From Neostapfia colusana (taxonomy: Eukaryota; Streptophyta; Magnoliopsida; Poales; Poaceae): a stretch of DNA of 64,000 nt. The position numbers were made by a program, and so were the translations under genes. Location: assembly GCA_030760725.1 (NCBI GenBank), contig JASWHV010000004.1, forward strand, positions 50,683,136 to 50,747,135, read 5' to 3'. Shown one piece after another: positions 23,767-33,861 of the stretch; the first letter of the stretch is position 1, and every line of letters begins with the position of its first letter. The notes below the pieces were generated by a model, which made no database searches, had not been told where the DNA came from, and was given only the letters and a program-made list of their open reading frames with translations.

Positions 23767-24629
23767 TGGTAGGAAAGGTCCAACCGGCTGGATTATGGAC
23801 TCGGGCTGCGGCTGAGTCGGTTATGGCTCAAATATGGAAAGATTTGAGTTGGTTATGATAGGATTTCGTGTGGGACACAAAGTTGAGTTGTTTTAGGAAT
23901 GTGGGATACATTCCTAAGGTGTTTGGAAGTCTTAAGATTGCTTCTATCTGTGTATGGAAGAGTCTTGAGCAGTTATGGAAAGTTTTGATTCAGAAACTGA
24001 GTAGGATTAGAGTCCTAGTTTGAATTGGGTTGGCCTCCGGGCTGGTTATATAAGCAAGGGAGGCCAGAGCTTGTGGGAAAACGACCTTGGGATGTTCCTC
24101 TTATGTTTTGATCAATAAAATTCGTAATTTAGAGGAGCTTTTGTGCCTTGCTTGTCCGACTTATTTTTGTCAAGTCTTTCTCGTCGAGTTTCTGGACATC
24201 AAAACTCGATTTCTACAGATCCAATTGACGTGATTCTTTTTGGGTTGTCTTAAAAACTTTATTATATATCATCTGTGAAAATTTCACGGTCATTAGATTC
24301 GTATTTTCTGATCTACACGAGTTTTTTTGCAGTGTTGCAGATCTGGTTTTTACTCGAGTAGAACAGATTGACCCTCGTTAGATCTTTCGATCATAACTTG
24401 AGTTTTTCTTGACGGATTTCCGTGATTCTTGTTGTCGTGTCTTCGTGACTTGATTCTCTATAACATATACCATTTTTGTCTCGGTTGAACACATTTAGAT
24501 CATTCGCATACACATTTTCTTTAACAGATCGATTTTCTGCCGAGGGGGTTTTTGTTGATTCCGCTAGAAAGATTTAAATCTACCATTCACCCCCCTCTGG
24601 TAGCTTTTCACGTGCCCTTCGATCCTACA
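23767..24629 (+). repeat. Copia-like LTR, + orientation, ends uncertain
   Basis: Unrelated to LTRs A and B. It has LTR anatomy in the + direction: TATA box TTATATAAG at 24046, AATAAA at 24114-24119, and a 3' end CATTCACCCCCCTCTGG...GATCCTACA of the kind seen at Ty1/copia LTR ends. No PBS follows and no matching target duplication was found, so it is a solo or truncated LTR. It lies between A2 and C2, and either boundary may be off by some tens of bases. Confidence 0.6.
24046..24054 (+). promoter_or_regulatory. TATA box of the copia-like LTR
   Basis: TTATATAAG followed about 60 bp later by AATAAA, a compact U3/R arrangement typical of copia LTRs. Confidence 0.6.
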
Positions 24630-25109
24630 ACAACCAATAATTTTCAGTACAAGTCTGCGACTTGACTCACGTTAGTTCCGAAAACAACAACACCTTACGT
24701 GAACACCTCACATAAGCATGTTGCAAACCATAGCAAAATGTTAACCACTTTAAAAACTTAGTAAACGAATACTAAGCAAACATTCCTAGATGTAAAACAA
24801 GTTCGAAACATTTGCATGGTAAAAATAGAACCATTGCGATTTAGCTCCGGACCTTGCCAAAACTAACCGGACCGTGAGCCGGAGCTTACCAATGCTAGCA
24901 GAACCTAGCACCAGAACTTACCAAAGCTAGTCGGACCTACCGCCGGAGCTAATCAAACACATGTCGGACGTATCCATAGCAAGTCGGACCTTACGTCGGA
25001 TCATGTCGGAGCTCGGACCTAGAGTCGTACCTTGACAAAAAGAGTGTTTTGGCAGAATTCAAAACTTTTGTCGTCATAGCCAATGTATTCAGCACACATA
25101 GGTCTCACA
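24630..25109 (-). repeat. C2 3' LTR, 5' part
   Basis: The right edge GGTCTCACA at 25109 adjoins the polypurine tract, giving TGTGAGACC as the LTR start in element sense. From about 24840 to 25035 it holds many GTCGGAC, CCGGACC and GCCGGAG words in both orientations, resembling the short palindromic clusters I recall from Sirevirus LTRs. The left limit is set by the + oriented LTR and is approximate. Confidence 0.65.
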
Positions 25110-25110
25110 A

Positions 25111-25357
25111 TCTCCCCCTTGATGAATGCATTGGCAACACCACTTAAAATCCGAACATTGGCTTATTCACATGAAAAGTTTTGAAAACAATCAAATGAGA
25201 AAGAAATTTTGAAACAAAAATTTCTCCCCCTATACATATTTCTCCTCCTTTGTAAATCAGAAATAAAATGAGAAGAAAAACAAAAATTCTCCCCCTGAGA
25301 AGAATCATGCCAAAACACTTGTGAATCGTGCAATGTGTGATCAATTTCTCCCCCTTT
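25111..25357 (-). repeat. Multiplied polypurine tract of C2
   Basis: TCTCCCCC occurs at 25111, 25223, 25288 and 25347, with a degenerate TCTCCTCCTT near 25241. In element sense these are GGGGGAGA tracts. The one adjoining the LTR is the working polypurine tract. The word CAATGTATTCAGCA of the LTR start (25081) is repeated after the last tract (25360), so tract plus LTR start was duplicated. Confidence 0.8.
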
Positions 25358-26142
25358 GACAATGTATTCAGCAAGGTTCAAAAGAGAAATTTAAATTGTT
25401 ATGAGCATATTTATAACATATACATATAAAACAAAGCTCAACAAAGCCATACTATCAAGTAACTTACACTATCACATCAATGAGCTACATAAAGTAGTGT
25501 AAGCCATGCTAGAGATCAAGTGTAATTTTAAATTTAAGCAAGTCATGATCTCAAAAACTTAATTATGTCAAGACCCGAAAGCATGACACTTGTTGCTGCA
25601 TTTTAATTATTTTTCAAAGCACAAATTCAGATCATATGACATTTGCAAGAGATCATATGCCGCATCAGCCTTGTTCTAACCAACCAAGCCAAGTCTATGT
25701 CATTTGACAATCAGAAGCTTAAGGACATGGTTTTAGTCATACACAACTTCTTCCAAGTTCATATCTAAGTGCAATGATAAGCCATCTCAAAAGAAGAAGT
25801 GCGATGCATGCATATTCTCTTGACCTTTTTCTCAATTTTTCATTTGAACATAAAAGCTCAACATGTGAATAGTTGATTGATTATTTTTTCATTATTAAAA
25901 GCACTTGTGAGCATGCAACAAGTTTAGAACAGCAAGGAAGTTATATCATGACCAGATTTAGTGTAAATAATTATTCCAATTACTAGTCATGGCAAAAACT
26001 ACAAAATGTATAACATGAGTAATGTAGTAAGAACTTTCAGCATGTAAAAGGAATCACAAAGTCATATATGTATGAAATACTATGCTCATATTACTTTAAA
26101 TTCAGATTCACACATAGACTTCCAAAGATTCAAAACTTCCCC
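25358..26142 (-). other. C2 3' untranslated region
   Basis: AT-rich sequence between the polypurine cluster and the end of pol. No envelope-like or other supported ORF was seen here. Confidence 0.6.
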
Positions 26143-29020
26143 TCAATTTAAGACATGAGGATGCATAACCCCTATTTCACTACGAATGAAACAAAAACGA
26201 GTGAAATCCAAAGGTTTTGTAAAAATGTCAGCCAATTGTTGTTCGATATCTACATGGTGAAGCACAATGTTTCCTTTTGCACATTATCACGGAGAAAGTG
26301 ATACCTAATGTCAATGTGCTTTGTTCTCGAATATTGCACAGTGTTTTTAGCCATGCAAATGGCACTAGTGTTATCACAAAGTAGTGGAACACTATCTTGA
26401 TCAACCTCATAGTCCTTAAGTGTTTGAAAAATCCAAAGAATTTGTGAGCAAGCGCTAGCAGTAGCTACATATTCAGATTCGGTTGTGGATTGTACAACTG
26501 AATTTTGTTTTCTAGAGGACCAAGCGACAAGTGAATCACCAAGAAAATGAGAAGCACCCGAAGTACTTTTCCTATCAGTTCTACAACCCCCAAAATCAGC
26601 ATCCGAAAAAGCTTTCAAAGTAACCGTTGAGGAAGAAGGAAGAAAAATCCAAAATTCTTAAGTTCCATGTAAGTACATGAGAATTATTTTGACGCTTGAC
26701 GATGTGAAGCATGTGGGGAAGCTTGAAATCGTGCACAAAGACATAGGCTGAATTGTATGTCCAGTCTTGATGCCGTGAGGTACAAAAGTGATCCAATCAT
26801 ACTTCTATATTCTTTTTGATTCACGGGTTCACCATCTTCATCAAGTTCAAGTGTCGTTGCTGTACCCATTGGTGTCCGAAGAGACTTGCTTTTGTCCATG
26901 TTGAAGCGCTTAAGAAGGTCTCTTGTATACTTTGTTTGATGCACAAAAGTACCCTCCTTGGTTTGCTTGATTTGCAGCCCCAAAAAGTATGTTAGTTCTC
27001 CCATCATACTCATCTCAAATTCTGAACTCATCATAGCTGAAAACTTGGACACAAGATCATGAGAAGCACAACCAAAGATAATATCATCCACATACACTTG
27101 AACGAATAATGAGTCATTGCCATGCTTAAGATAAAAAGATTTTATCAACCTGCCCATGGTAAACCTTTTTTCAAGTAAGAATATTTTTAACCTATCATAT
27201 CTTGCTCTAGGGGATTGTTTAAGACCATAAAAGGCTTTGGACAGTTTGTAAACATGATTATGATTATTTAGATTTTCAAAACCCGGTGGTTGCTTGAAAT
27301 AAACCTCATCATCTATGTAGCCATTAAGAAAAGCACTTTTAACATCCATTTGATATAACTTGAAACCTTTAGATGCAGTAAATGCTAATAAAATTCTTAT
27401 GGCTTCTAATCTAGCAACAGGAGCAAAAGTTTCATCAAAATCTAGTCCTTCAACTTGTGTGAAACTTTGAGCAACCAACCTAGCCTTATTTCTAACCACA
27501 ACCCCATCCTCACTTTGTTTATTTTTAAACACCCATTTAGTTCTGATTAGAGTGTGACCTTGAGGTGGAGGTACAAGTTTCCAAACATTATTTCTTTCAA
27601 AATTTTCTAACTCTTCGTGCATGGCAATACTCCAAGATTCATTAGTGAGTGTGTGTGATATATCTTTGGGTTTAAAAGATGCAACAAAAGCAGAATGAGC
27701 ATGAGAATTGGGGTCGAAAAACCTGGACATGGGTCTGGTCCTGCAATATTAGAGCTAGTACCTGGGATAGCTTCATCAAAAGAAACCTCACAAGTCTCCA
27801 CAATTTTGTTAGTGTCATGTAAAAGCACATGGTAGCCTCTAGTATGAGATGGGTAACCAAGAAACATGCCATCAATGGATCTAGGTTCAAATTTAGCAAG
27901 ATTACCATGTTTCTTAACAAAGCATTTGCAACCAAAGACCTGAAAGTGTGTGACACTAGGCCTGTGTCCAAACCGAAGTTCATATGGTGTTTTACCTAGC
28001 TTAGCACACAACAAAACATGATTTGAGACATAACAAGCAGTTGCAATTGCATCAGTCCAAATTTTTCTAGGAGTTTGATATTCATCAAGCATAGTCCTAG
28101 CCATCTCAACTAAGATTATGTTCTTTCTCTCTACAACACCGTTTTGTTGAGGTACATATGGTTAAGAAAATTGATGATCTATTCTATTTTCAGCACAAAA
28201 GTGATCAAACGATTTATTTTTAAATTCGGTCCCGTTATCATTTCTAATTGCTTGTAAAGATCCTGGGTGATCAATTGATAATCTATGAAATATGGTTCTA
28301 ATGTGACTAAAAGTTTCATTGTTAGATGCGGTATCTAGAATAGTCATAAAAAATCACAAGAACATACCATTTAGCTTCGAAGGATTGAACACGTGAAGGT
28401 CCTACGGTGTCAAGGTGCAAAAGTTGACCCGGTTCAGTTGTCATGGTCACTGTGAGAGTAGCATGTGAACCTGCAACCATCTTAGCATGTCTACAAGAAG
28501 AGCACACAATTTCTTTGTCCCCTTTAAGCTTAGGCAGCCCACGTATGCGACCAAGAGCACTAACACGTGTGAGATGATCAAAGCCTGTGTGACCAAGTCT
28601 ACGATGCCAAAAATATAAGTCTTTTGAATCATTAGCAACTAGACATCTATGCTTAGAGGATGACATATCAAAATCAGATTTAAAAAGTCTTCCAAACTGA
28701 GACATATTAAAAATGAGCTCACTATTTGAATCTACAACCTTGCAACAATTTTTAGTGAAAATAATTTCCAGATTTTCATCTAGCGATTGTGAAACGGAAA
28801 GCAAGTTGTATTTCAAATTTTTAACAAGTGCCACATCTTTTAAAGTATAGTGATTAATTAGTCTAACCAAACCCTTAGCAATTATAGGAGTTGAAGAATT
28901 ATCGGCAAAAGTAACATTTTCTACATGTGACACAAAAGAGAGGGAGGAGAACCATTCTTTGTTACTGTTCATGTGGCGTGAGCATCCTGAATCCACAATC
29001 CAAATGTTCTCCTTCCTCAA
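26143..29020 (-). pseudogene. C2 protease-integrase-RT-RNase H, inactivated Sirevirus pol
   Basis: Protease IVDSGCSRHM starts at about 29000. It is followed by the pre-integrase zinc region (LWHRRLGHTGFDHL ... CSSCRHAK), integrase core residues in HLDTVGPS and NDNGTEF, RT with YVDDIIFGC, and RNase H with SDADFGG, TESEYVA and KHIDIRYHFLRD. Frame breaks lie near 28340, 28160-28104, 27735 and 26600. A frameshift near 26265 precedes an out-of-frame LADIFTKPLD-like end, with a stop at 26143. A linker of about 277 bp present in C1 is missing at about 27735, joined at a 3-base match. Confidence 0.88.
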
Positions 29021-29298
29021 GCGTGTAACCTACGTAGAAGTACAATACATCGATGACTCAATATTGGGGTTAGTCAAAAGGCATTTAGGAAACCAGTACT
29101 AAGTCACACGCGTCCATCAGAAGTAACACGCAAAGGCTAAGATAAAACAACATGTTTATGAGCCAAAGTTTGAGGATTTTTGTAACCAACTACTGACCTA
29201 CGAGGTGTTACTTGAGTAGCACTAAAAACAGTAGGTCCAGAAGCAAACTTTGCATGTTTTTGACTCATTACAACAGGTTGCATATTCTTAACATTCGG
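29021..29298 (-). other. C2 gag-pol linker, no open frame
   Basis: Degenerate coding sequence between the gag knuckle and the protease, with several stops in the pol frame. Confidence 0.5.
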
Positions 29299-30424
29299 TT
29301 AAGCACACGCAACAGGTTTTGCACAGTTGTTATGTGATCTAGCAATCATTGTTTCCTTTTTCTGTAGCTTAGCTAGTCTATAACAAAAATATATGACATG
29401 ACCATCTCTACCACAGTAGGTACAATGAAATTTAACTTTATGTTCATGTCTAGATGAGTAGACAACATGTATATTTGAAACCGAATGAGACAACACTACT
29501 GCAGATTTAAAAACCACTTCTTTTTGTTTAGGAACTGTTTTAATCAAACCACTTCCTAATGCCTTTACAATTTTAGGTGGATGTGCTTTAGCATGAGCAT
29601 GGGAATCAAAACCTAAACTAGTTTTATCATTGCAAGATTTAGAAGAATTCAACAACAAGTTCAGATTCTTATTCCCATTATAAAACCGCTCTAGTGTCGT
29701 ATTCATGTCATCAAGATTCTTAGACAAGTCTAGCCAGTTTTCATATGAAGTTTTTCCTTTTAGTTTGCAATTGGAACAATACTTAACTTCATGAGAACGT
29801 AAAGCATTGTTCAATATAGAAATTTCATTCATAGCATCTTGTAGTTTCTTATTAAGATCATCACAAGTAGAACAATGCAAATCAATTGTAGAACAACAAG
29901 CATCTTTCAAGTTTTTATCATTAAGTGCAGCAAGCTCTCTATTCTTTTCAATCTCTAACTCAAGTTTATCAATTGTGGAGGTATGTGCACTTCTTAGAGG
30001 ACAATTGTTCATATATTAAATCACATGAGGAACAAGAATCATCACTAAGAATCAAAGGTTTAAAACGATTAATTTCATATTCTAGTGACTCAATTTTAAT
30101 AGCATTGGCCCTAAGCTTTTGTTCCTTTTTCTTAACTATAACAGTGGCACGAGAAATAGCATCACATATTTCTTCGCGAGTAGGACATACCTATTCCTTG
30201 TCGCTGGTTTGTTCTGCCTCCTCCATACTTGAACTTGACTTGCCTGCCATGAAGCATAAGTTTGCCAAATCATCTTCATCTTCGTCACTTCTGATGTCCA
30301 CATCACTCGAGCCAAGTTCTTGAAGTGTGGAGATAAAACTATTTACCAATTGGCATCCTATAAAACCCTTCTTCTTTTACTTATCGTTTGCAGAGGAGTG
30401 TTTCGTCCTAGTTTGCTTTTCATC
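29299..30424 (-). pseudogene. C2 gag, 5' truncated and broken
   Basis: The 29299-30012 frame encodes a coiled-coil-rich middle (STIDKLELEIEKNRELAALN, CSTCDDLNKKLQDAMNEIS) and a CCHC knuckle CTYCGRDGHVIYFC, the second knuckle region typical of Sirevirus gag. Upstream, other frames give KGFIGCQLVNSFISTLQELG and EEICDAISRATVIVKKKEQK, separated by stops near 30012, 30190 and 30377. The N-terminal gag core is missing. At about 30425 the reading frame enters the ORF0 of element D. Confidence 0.78.
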
Positions 30425-30961
30425 ACGGGTGACAACCCTACCTTTAGATAGGATGGTTAATTCAGACTTACACTCTTCATGTCCGAGACGAGGGACTTTC
30501 TTGATAAGATATTCCGGGTATAAGCTGCAGCAATCCAGAATTTCTTTGAGCTCCTTAGATATGTGTCCTCCTTCCATTCCGTCGGACCGAAATTCTTGAA
30601 CTGAATGGTTGGCCCGTTCATCATGTTCATTATTGGTCTCAGTAAGGGGTGACTCCTCTTCGGATTCATCTCCTCCCGACATAGCTTCATGAGGCTCCAC
30701 GGGGTGTAAGCCCGCGTGAAATTCCTCCTGAGGTGCGTACCAATGTCGTTCTTGTGGATCATCCTCCATATCGTCTTCGAATGGTTCCACCTCTTCCTGA
30801 TCTTCTTCCTCATGCATAGAGCTATTGAATTCCTCTTCATAATGAGGTTCCATCTTCACCTCCTCCCAATATGGTTCATCGAACACCTCAATGGTGTTAA
30901 ATGCACTCCCACATGGTGGTGGACGAGTCCTTATGTGTGTTGTGCTCCTGATCACCGGCAT
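30425..30961 (-). pseudogene. D ORF0, 3' truncated, fused to Sirevirus gag
   Basis: About 179 residues from ATG 30959-30961 (MPVIRSTTHIRTRPPPCG). A strongly acidic region rich in Glu and Asp occupies residues 30-120, followed by SLYPEYLIKKVPRLGHEECK and SELTILSKGRVVTR, which aligns with the EEWSSEMRIIHEN part of the A ORF0. The frame then continues into Sirevirus gag codons (DEKQTRTKH) and stops at 30377. In element sense the ATG directly follows CCTATTTATAG, an acceptor-like sequence. The assignment to ORF0 rests on position and this alignment. Confidence 0.65.
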
Positions 30962-31228
30962 CTATAAATAGGACATGAGAATCTTTAGAGAAGAATAAAA
31001 TACTTCAAAACTTCAGAAGCTATGAAGCAATAAAGCTAAAGTGTTGCTGTCCAAAAGAAGAGAAAAAGAGGGGCTAAAAATAGCACTTTGCGGTGGCTGA
31101 ATTGACAAGTAAAATGCACAGCAAGCAATTTTCGAAAATAGCAGTTTAGAGGGGTGTTCCTATGTTTTTTAGAGTGTCCATTCTAACTAGGCTTGCATCC
31201 TACGGTCAACGTGGCTCTATTACCAATT
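30962..31228 (-). other. D leader between PBS and ORF0
   Basis: No gene. In element sense it starts at the PBS and ends with the acceptor-like CCTATTTATAG before the ORF0 ATG. Confidence 0.5.
31213..31225 (-). other. Degenerate primer binding site of D
   Basis: GGCTCTATTACCA on the + strand. In element sense it is TGGTAATAGAGCC, differing at two bases from TGGTATCAGAGCC. Confidence 0.75.
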
Positions 31229-33173
31229 TGTGACACCCGGTTCCGAAAATAGAACCAAGTGAATGCATATGTGTGCCCAGGATGTTCATCACACATACAC
31301 ATGTAATCCACAAACTGAATTCAGAATATAACCACGAATAAATAGCGTTTAAGTACTTTATTACAATGACTCAATGTCTCACTCATAAATCTCTAACTTA
31401 TTCTTGCAGCGGAAGTCTCTAAATGACAGCGGAAAATGACTAAGACAGAATGCTTCAACTCCACAGGCATGTTGATGGTAGTTCGCACGCCTAGTACTCC
31501 ACATGGTCCTCGAAGTACTCTTATCCTGTAGCTGATGTATATGTGGTAATGCAAGGGTGAGTACATGTCGTACTCAGCAAGTGCGGGAAAAATATGACAT
31601 GTAGCTTACAACAAGGTATGGAATAAAAAGGCTCATTGCAGCAAGCAAATTTTATTTCACAAACGTGATAAAAACAGCAGCTAGGTCTAGGTGAGTTTAA
31701 TCCCAATATAACCAAGTAAAACAGCAACATTCTTTCATCATAATTCACCATTTATCAAGTCTCAACCAGCCAATAATCTTTCTCAAGTTCATCTCATACT
31801 CATAAATATTCATAACCATCTTATATTCATATAACTAAAACCAAACTCAATTTCATGACTCAAAACAGTCCCAAAACCAATCCCAATGACCATACAATAA
31901 CCAATATCTAATAAACATCTCAAGTTTTGCCTCTAATCATGGAAGTTGGTCAGGTGCTTGTGACCGGAAGCACGGCTATCATGATAGTTTTACACTCTGC
32001 AGAGGTGGCACCACTTTACCCACAAATTCATGATTTTGTCACCCGTCGGCGACTAGAAAGAACATCCATTATACCAGTATACAATCGTCGGTGTATAGCC
32101 AAGAGATTACAAAATAGCCTTTACAAAGGGGCTACTAGGATGTACGGACCCACTGAGGTTTCACCGGCAGGCTCGAATCTCCACTCTCCCACCCACGGGC
32201 CCCCTCTTGTGCCATGCAGTTCCTAGGGCAGTCCCTCTCGACTCCCATTCCCCTCACCATCCAACGGTTCATAACAAGCTAGCAACACACCTAATTAGTC
32301 AGCTAAGCCGCACCCATATTTGTCCTTGTGGTGACACTGTTTTCCTGGCATGTTCTCGCATGAACCGGTCCTTAGATCTACGGCAAGTAAACTACCATCT
32401 CATTCAGCAACATCCACGAACCAAGCTTGCCTAGATCTCCCCGATTCCATGCTTATCAACATCATCAAGTTCTCATCATCGTTATTCATATGAGTGCAGT
32501 AGCTAACCATGTTTTAATTCAGCATCCCTTATCCCGTAAGTTAAGCGAAGCAAAAAGGAAAAAAGACCATACCTGACTCATCAACTTTCCCGGCGACAAG
32601 GATGGTTAACAAAACTAGTAAACTCCTATAAAAAGGCTGTCCCATCAAGTTGACTCAAGCATACACGTTTTCGCAAACAAAACAGTTTCGAAACCATGGG
32701 ATCGATATGGTCAAGGGGCACTTGCCTTGCTCCCGTGGTTCTTGTTGCTCAAGCGTCTCGAAGTCTTGGTGCTGTAGTTCCTCGTAGACGGCCTCTTGAG
32801 CTTGTCCTTCTACTCACGACCACGCACATACAAAATTCACAGCAATCAATCATCATGCATAAACTTTACTCAAGATGCAATGGGGTAGATGAATGCAAAT
32901 CCTATAGTGCAGTTTTATTAAACCAGTTTGTACGTGTTCTTGCATGTTTTAATGGGCTTCATGGGATTTTATTATGAACAAATGTGTAGGGATCAAGTGT
33001 GTACGTGGTGATGATCTTGACACAAGATGTAGATCAATTCCACCGTCAAAAATTGATCAAGACATGATCTGTCCACACGCAAAAGTTTCTGCTCGAAGGA
33101 GGCGAAGAAAACGGATGCGTAGAAACGGCGGCAACGTCGTAAGATGGTTAATGGAGACCTACCTCACATGCTC
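31229..33173 (-). repeat. D 5' LTR, part; interrupted by A3
   Basis: Begins TGTGACACCCGG three bases from the PBS. The other end is not reached, since A3 cuts it at 33174. It carries the shared hairpin at 31558-31576. No gene is seen. Confidence 0.7.
31558..31576 (-). other. LTR D hairpin
   Basis: TGAGTAC ATGTC GTACTCA: a 7-bp stem with a 5-base loop, followed on the + strand by GCAAGT, as in families A and B. Confidence 0.6.
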
Positions 33174-33588
33174 TGTAACATCCCAAATTTTGATTCAAAA
33201 CTCTAAACCATGTTCAGAGGGGAATTTAAAAAATTTTGTACGTGTTGCATGTTTTGCAAAAATTCAAATTCAAACTGGAATTCAAATTATACTCAAAACA
33301 GAAAAGAAATGGAAAAAGAAAAAGAGAAACGGGAAAAAAAACCGGCCAGTGGGCCGAAACCCGGCAGCCGGCCCAGTTTCCCCGCGCCAGCCCGCCCCCG
33401 CGCGCCCGCGCTGTCTCTCACAGACGGGTGGGACCCACCTGTCATCCCTAACCCAGCGACCCCGGACTCTCTCCCGCGCGCGCGATCGCAACCGACCGGA
33501 TTTCCGCGTCCCGCAGCCCGAATTCTGGTCCCAAACGACTCAAACTCGATCGCAACAGACCCACCGCCCTCCCCCGGCTATAAAAACC

Positions 33589-33596
33589 CCAGCCCC
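33589..33596 (+). promoter_or_regulatory. TATA box of A3
   Basis: TATAAAAA in CGGCTATAAAAACCCC. It lies upstream of the tandem array, so the whole array would be inside the transcribed leader. Confidence 0.78.
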
Positions 33597-33852
33597 GATC
33601 GGTTTTTCCCACGCGATCGCCGATTTTTACTCCGGTGAGCACCGAGACTTCGCCGGTGAATTCTGGCCGATCTAAGCTCGGAAACTCTGATCTAACCCGC
33701 TGGTCTTGATCCACCGCCTCCGGGGAACTTTGCAGGTGTAGAAAACCCGAAGACTTACGGTGTAAACCCAGCGCCGACGAGCTTCGCCGTGGTTTTTCCT
33801 CGGACCTCGCCGCTGAGCACTTTCCAGGACCCCCGAGCTCGAGAAAACCCCC

Positions 33853-33861
33853 GAGGTGAGA
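33853..33861 (+). promoter_or_regulatory. Candidate 5' splice site in the LTR leader
   Basis: GAG/GTGAGA, GT at 33856-33857, conserved in A1 at 2459. This is close to the plant donor consensus. Use is unproven. Confidence 0.35.

Larger units (their letters stand above)
24630..30424 (-). mobile_element. C2: degenerate Sirevirus (Ty1/copia)
   Basis: Minus-strand order: gag with a zinc knuckle, protease, integrase, RT, RNase H, a long 3' untranslated region with repeated polypurine tracts, and a truncated 3' LTR. The 5' LTR, PBS and gag N-terminus are missing; at about 30425 the sequence passes into element D. The gag-PR-IN-RT-RH order marks Ty1/copia, and the repeated polypurine tracts mark the Sirevirus lineage. 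Confidence 0.85.
30425..33173 (-). mobile_element. D: truncated gypsy element related to family A
   Basis: A minus-strand fragment with an ORF0 N-terminal part, a leader, a degenerate tRNA-Met PBS and a 5' LTR. All of gag-pol is absent, replaced by Sirevirus C2. The LTR shares scattered conserved blocks with LTR A (CCCACTGAGGTTTCACC, CACCATCCAAC, GAACCGGTCCTTAG) but is otherwise much diverged, so it is a separate family. A3 inserted in its LTR at 33174. Confidence 0.75.

Noticed and set aside
23777..23900. A host gene promoter in the + oriented LTR
   Set aside because: The TATA box and poly(A) signal are about 60 bp apart, which fits an LTR, and no coding sequence follows.
25120..26142. Envelope-like ORF in the Sirevirus 3' region
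   Set aside because: Some Sireviruses carry one, but no frame of useful length or with membrane segments is present here.
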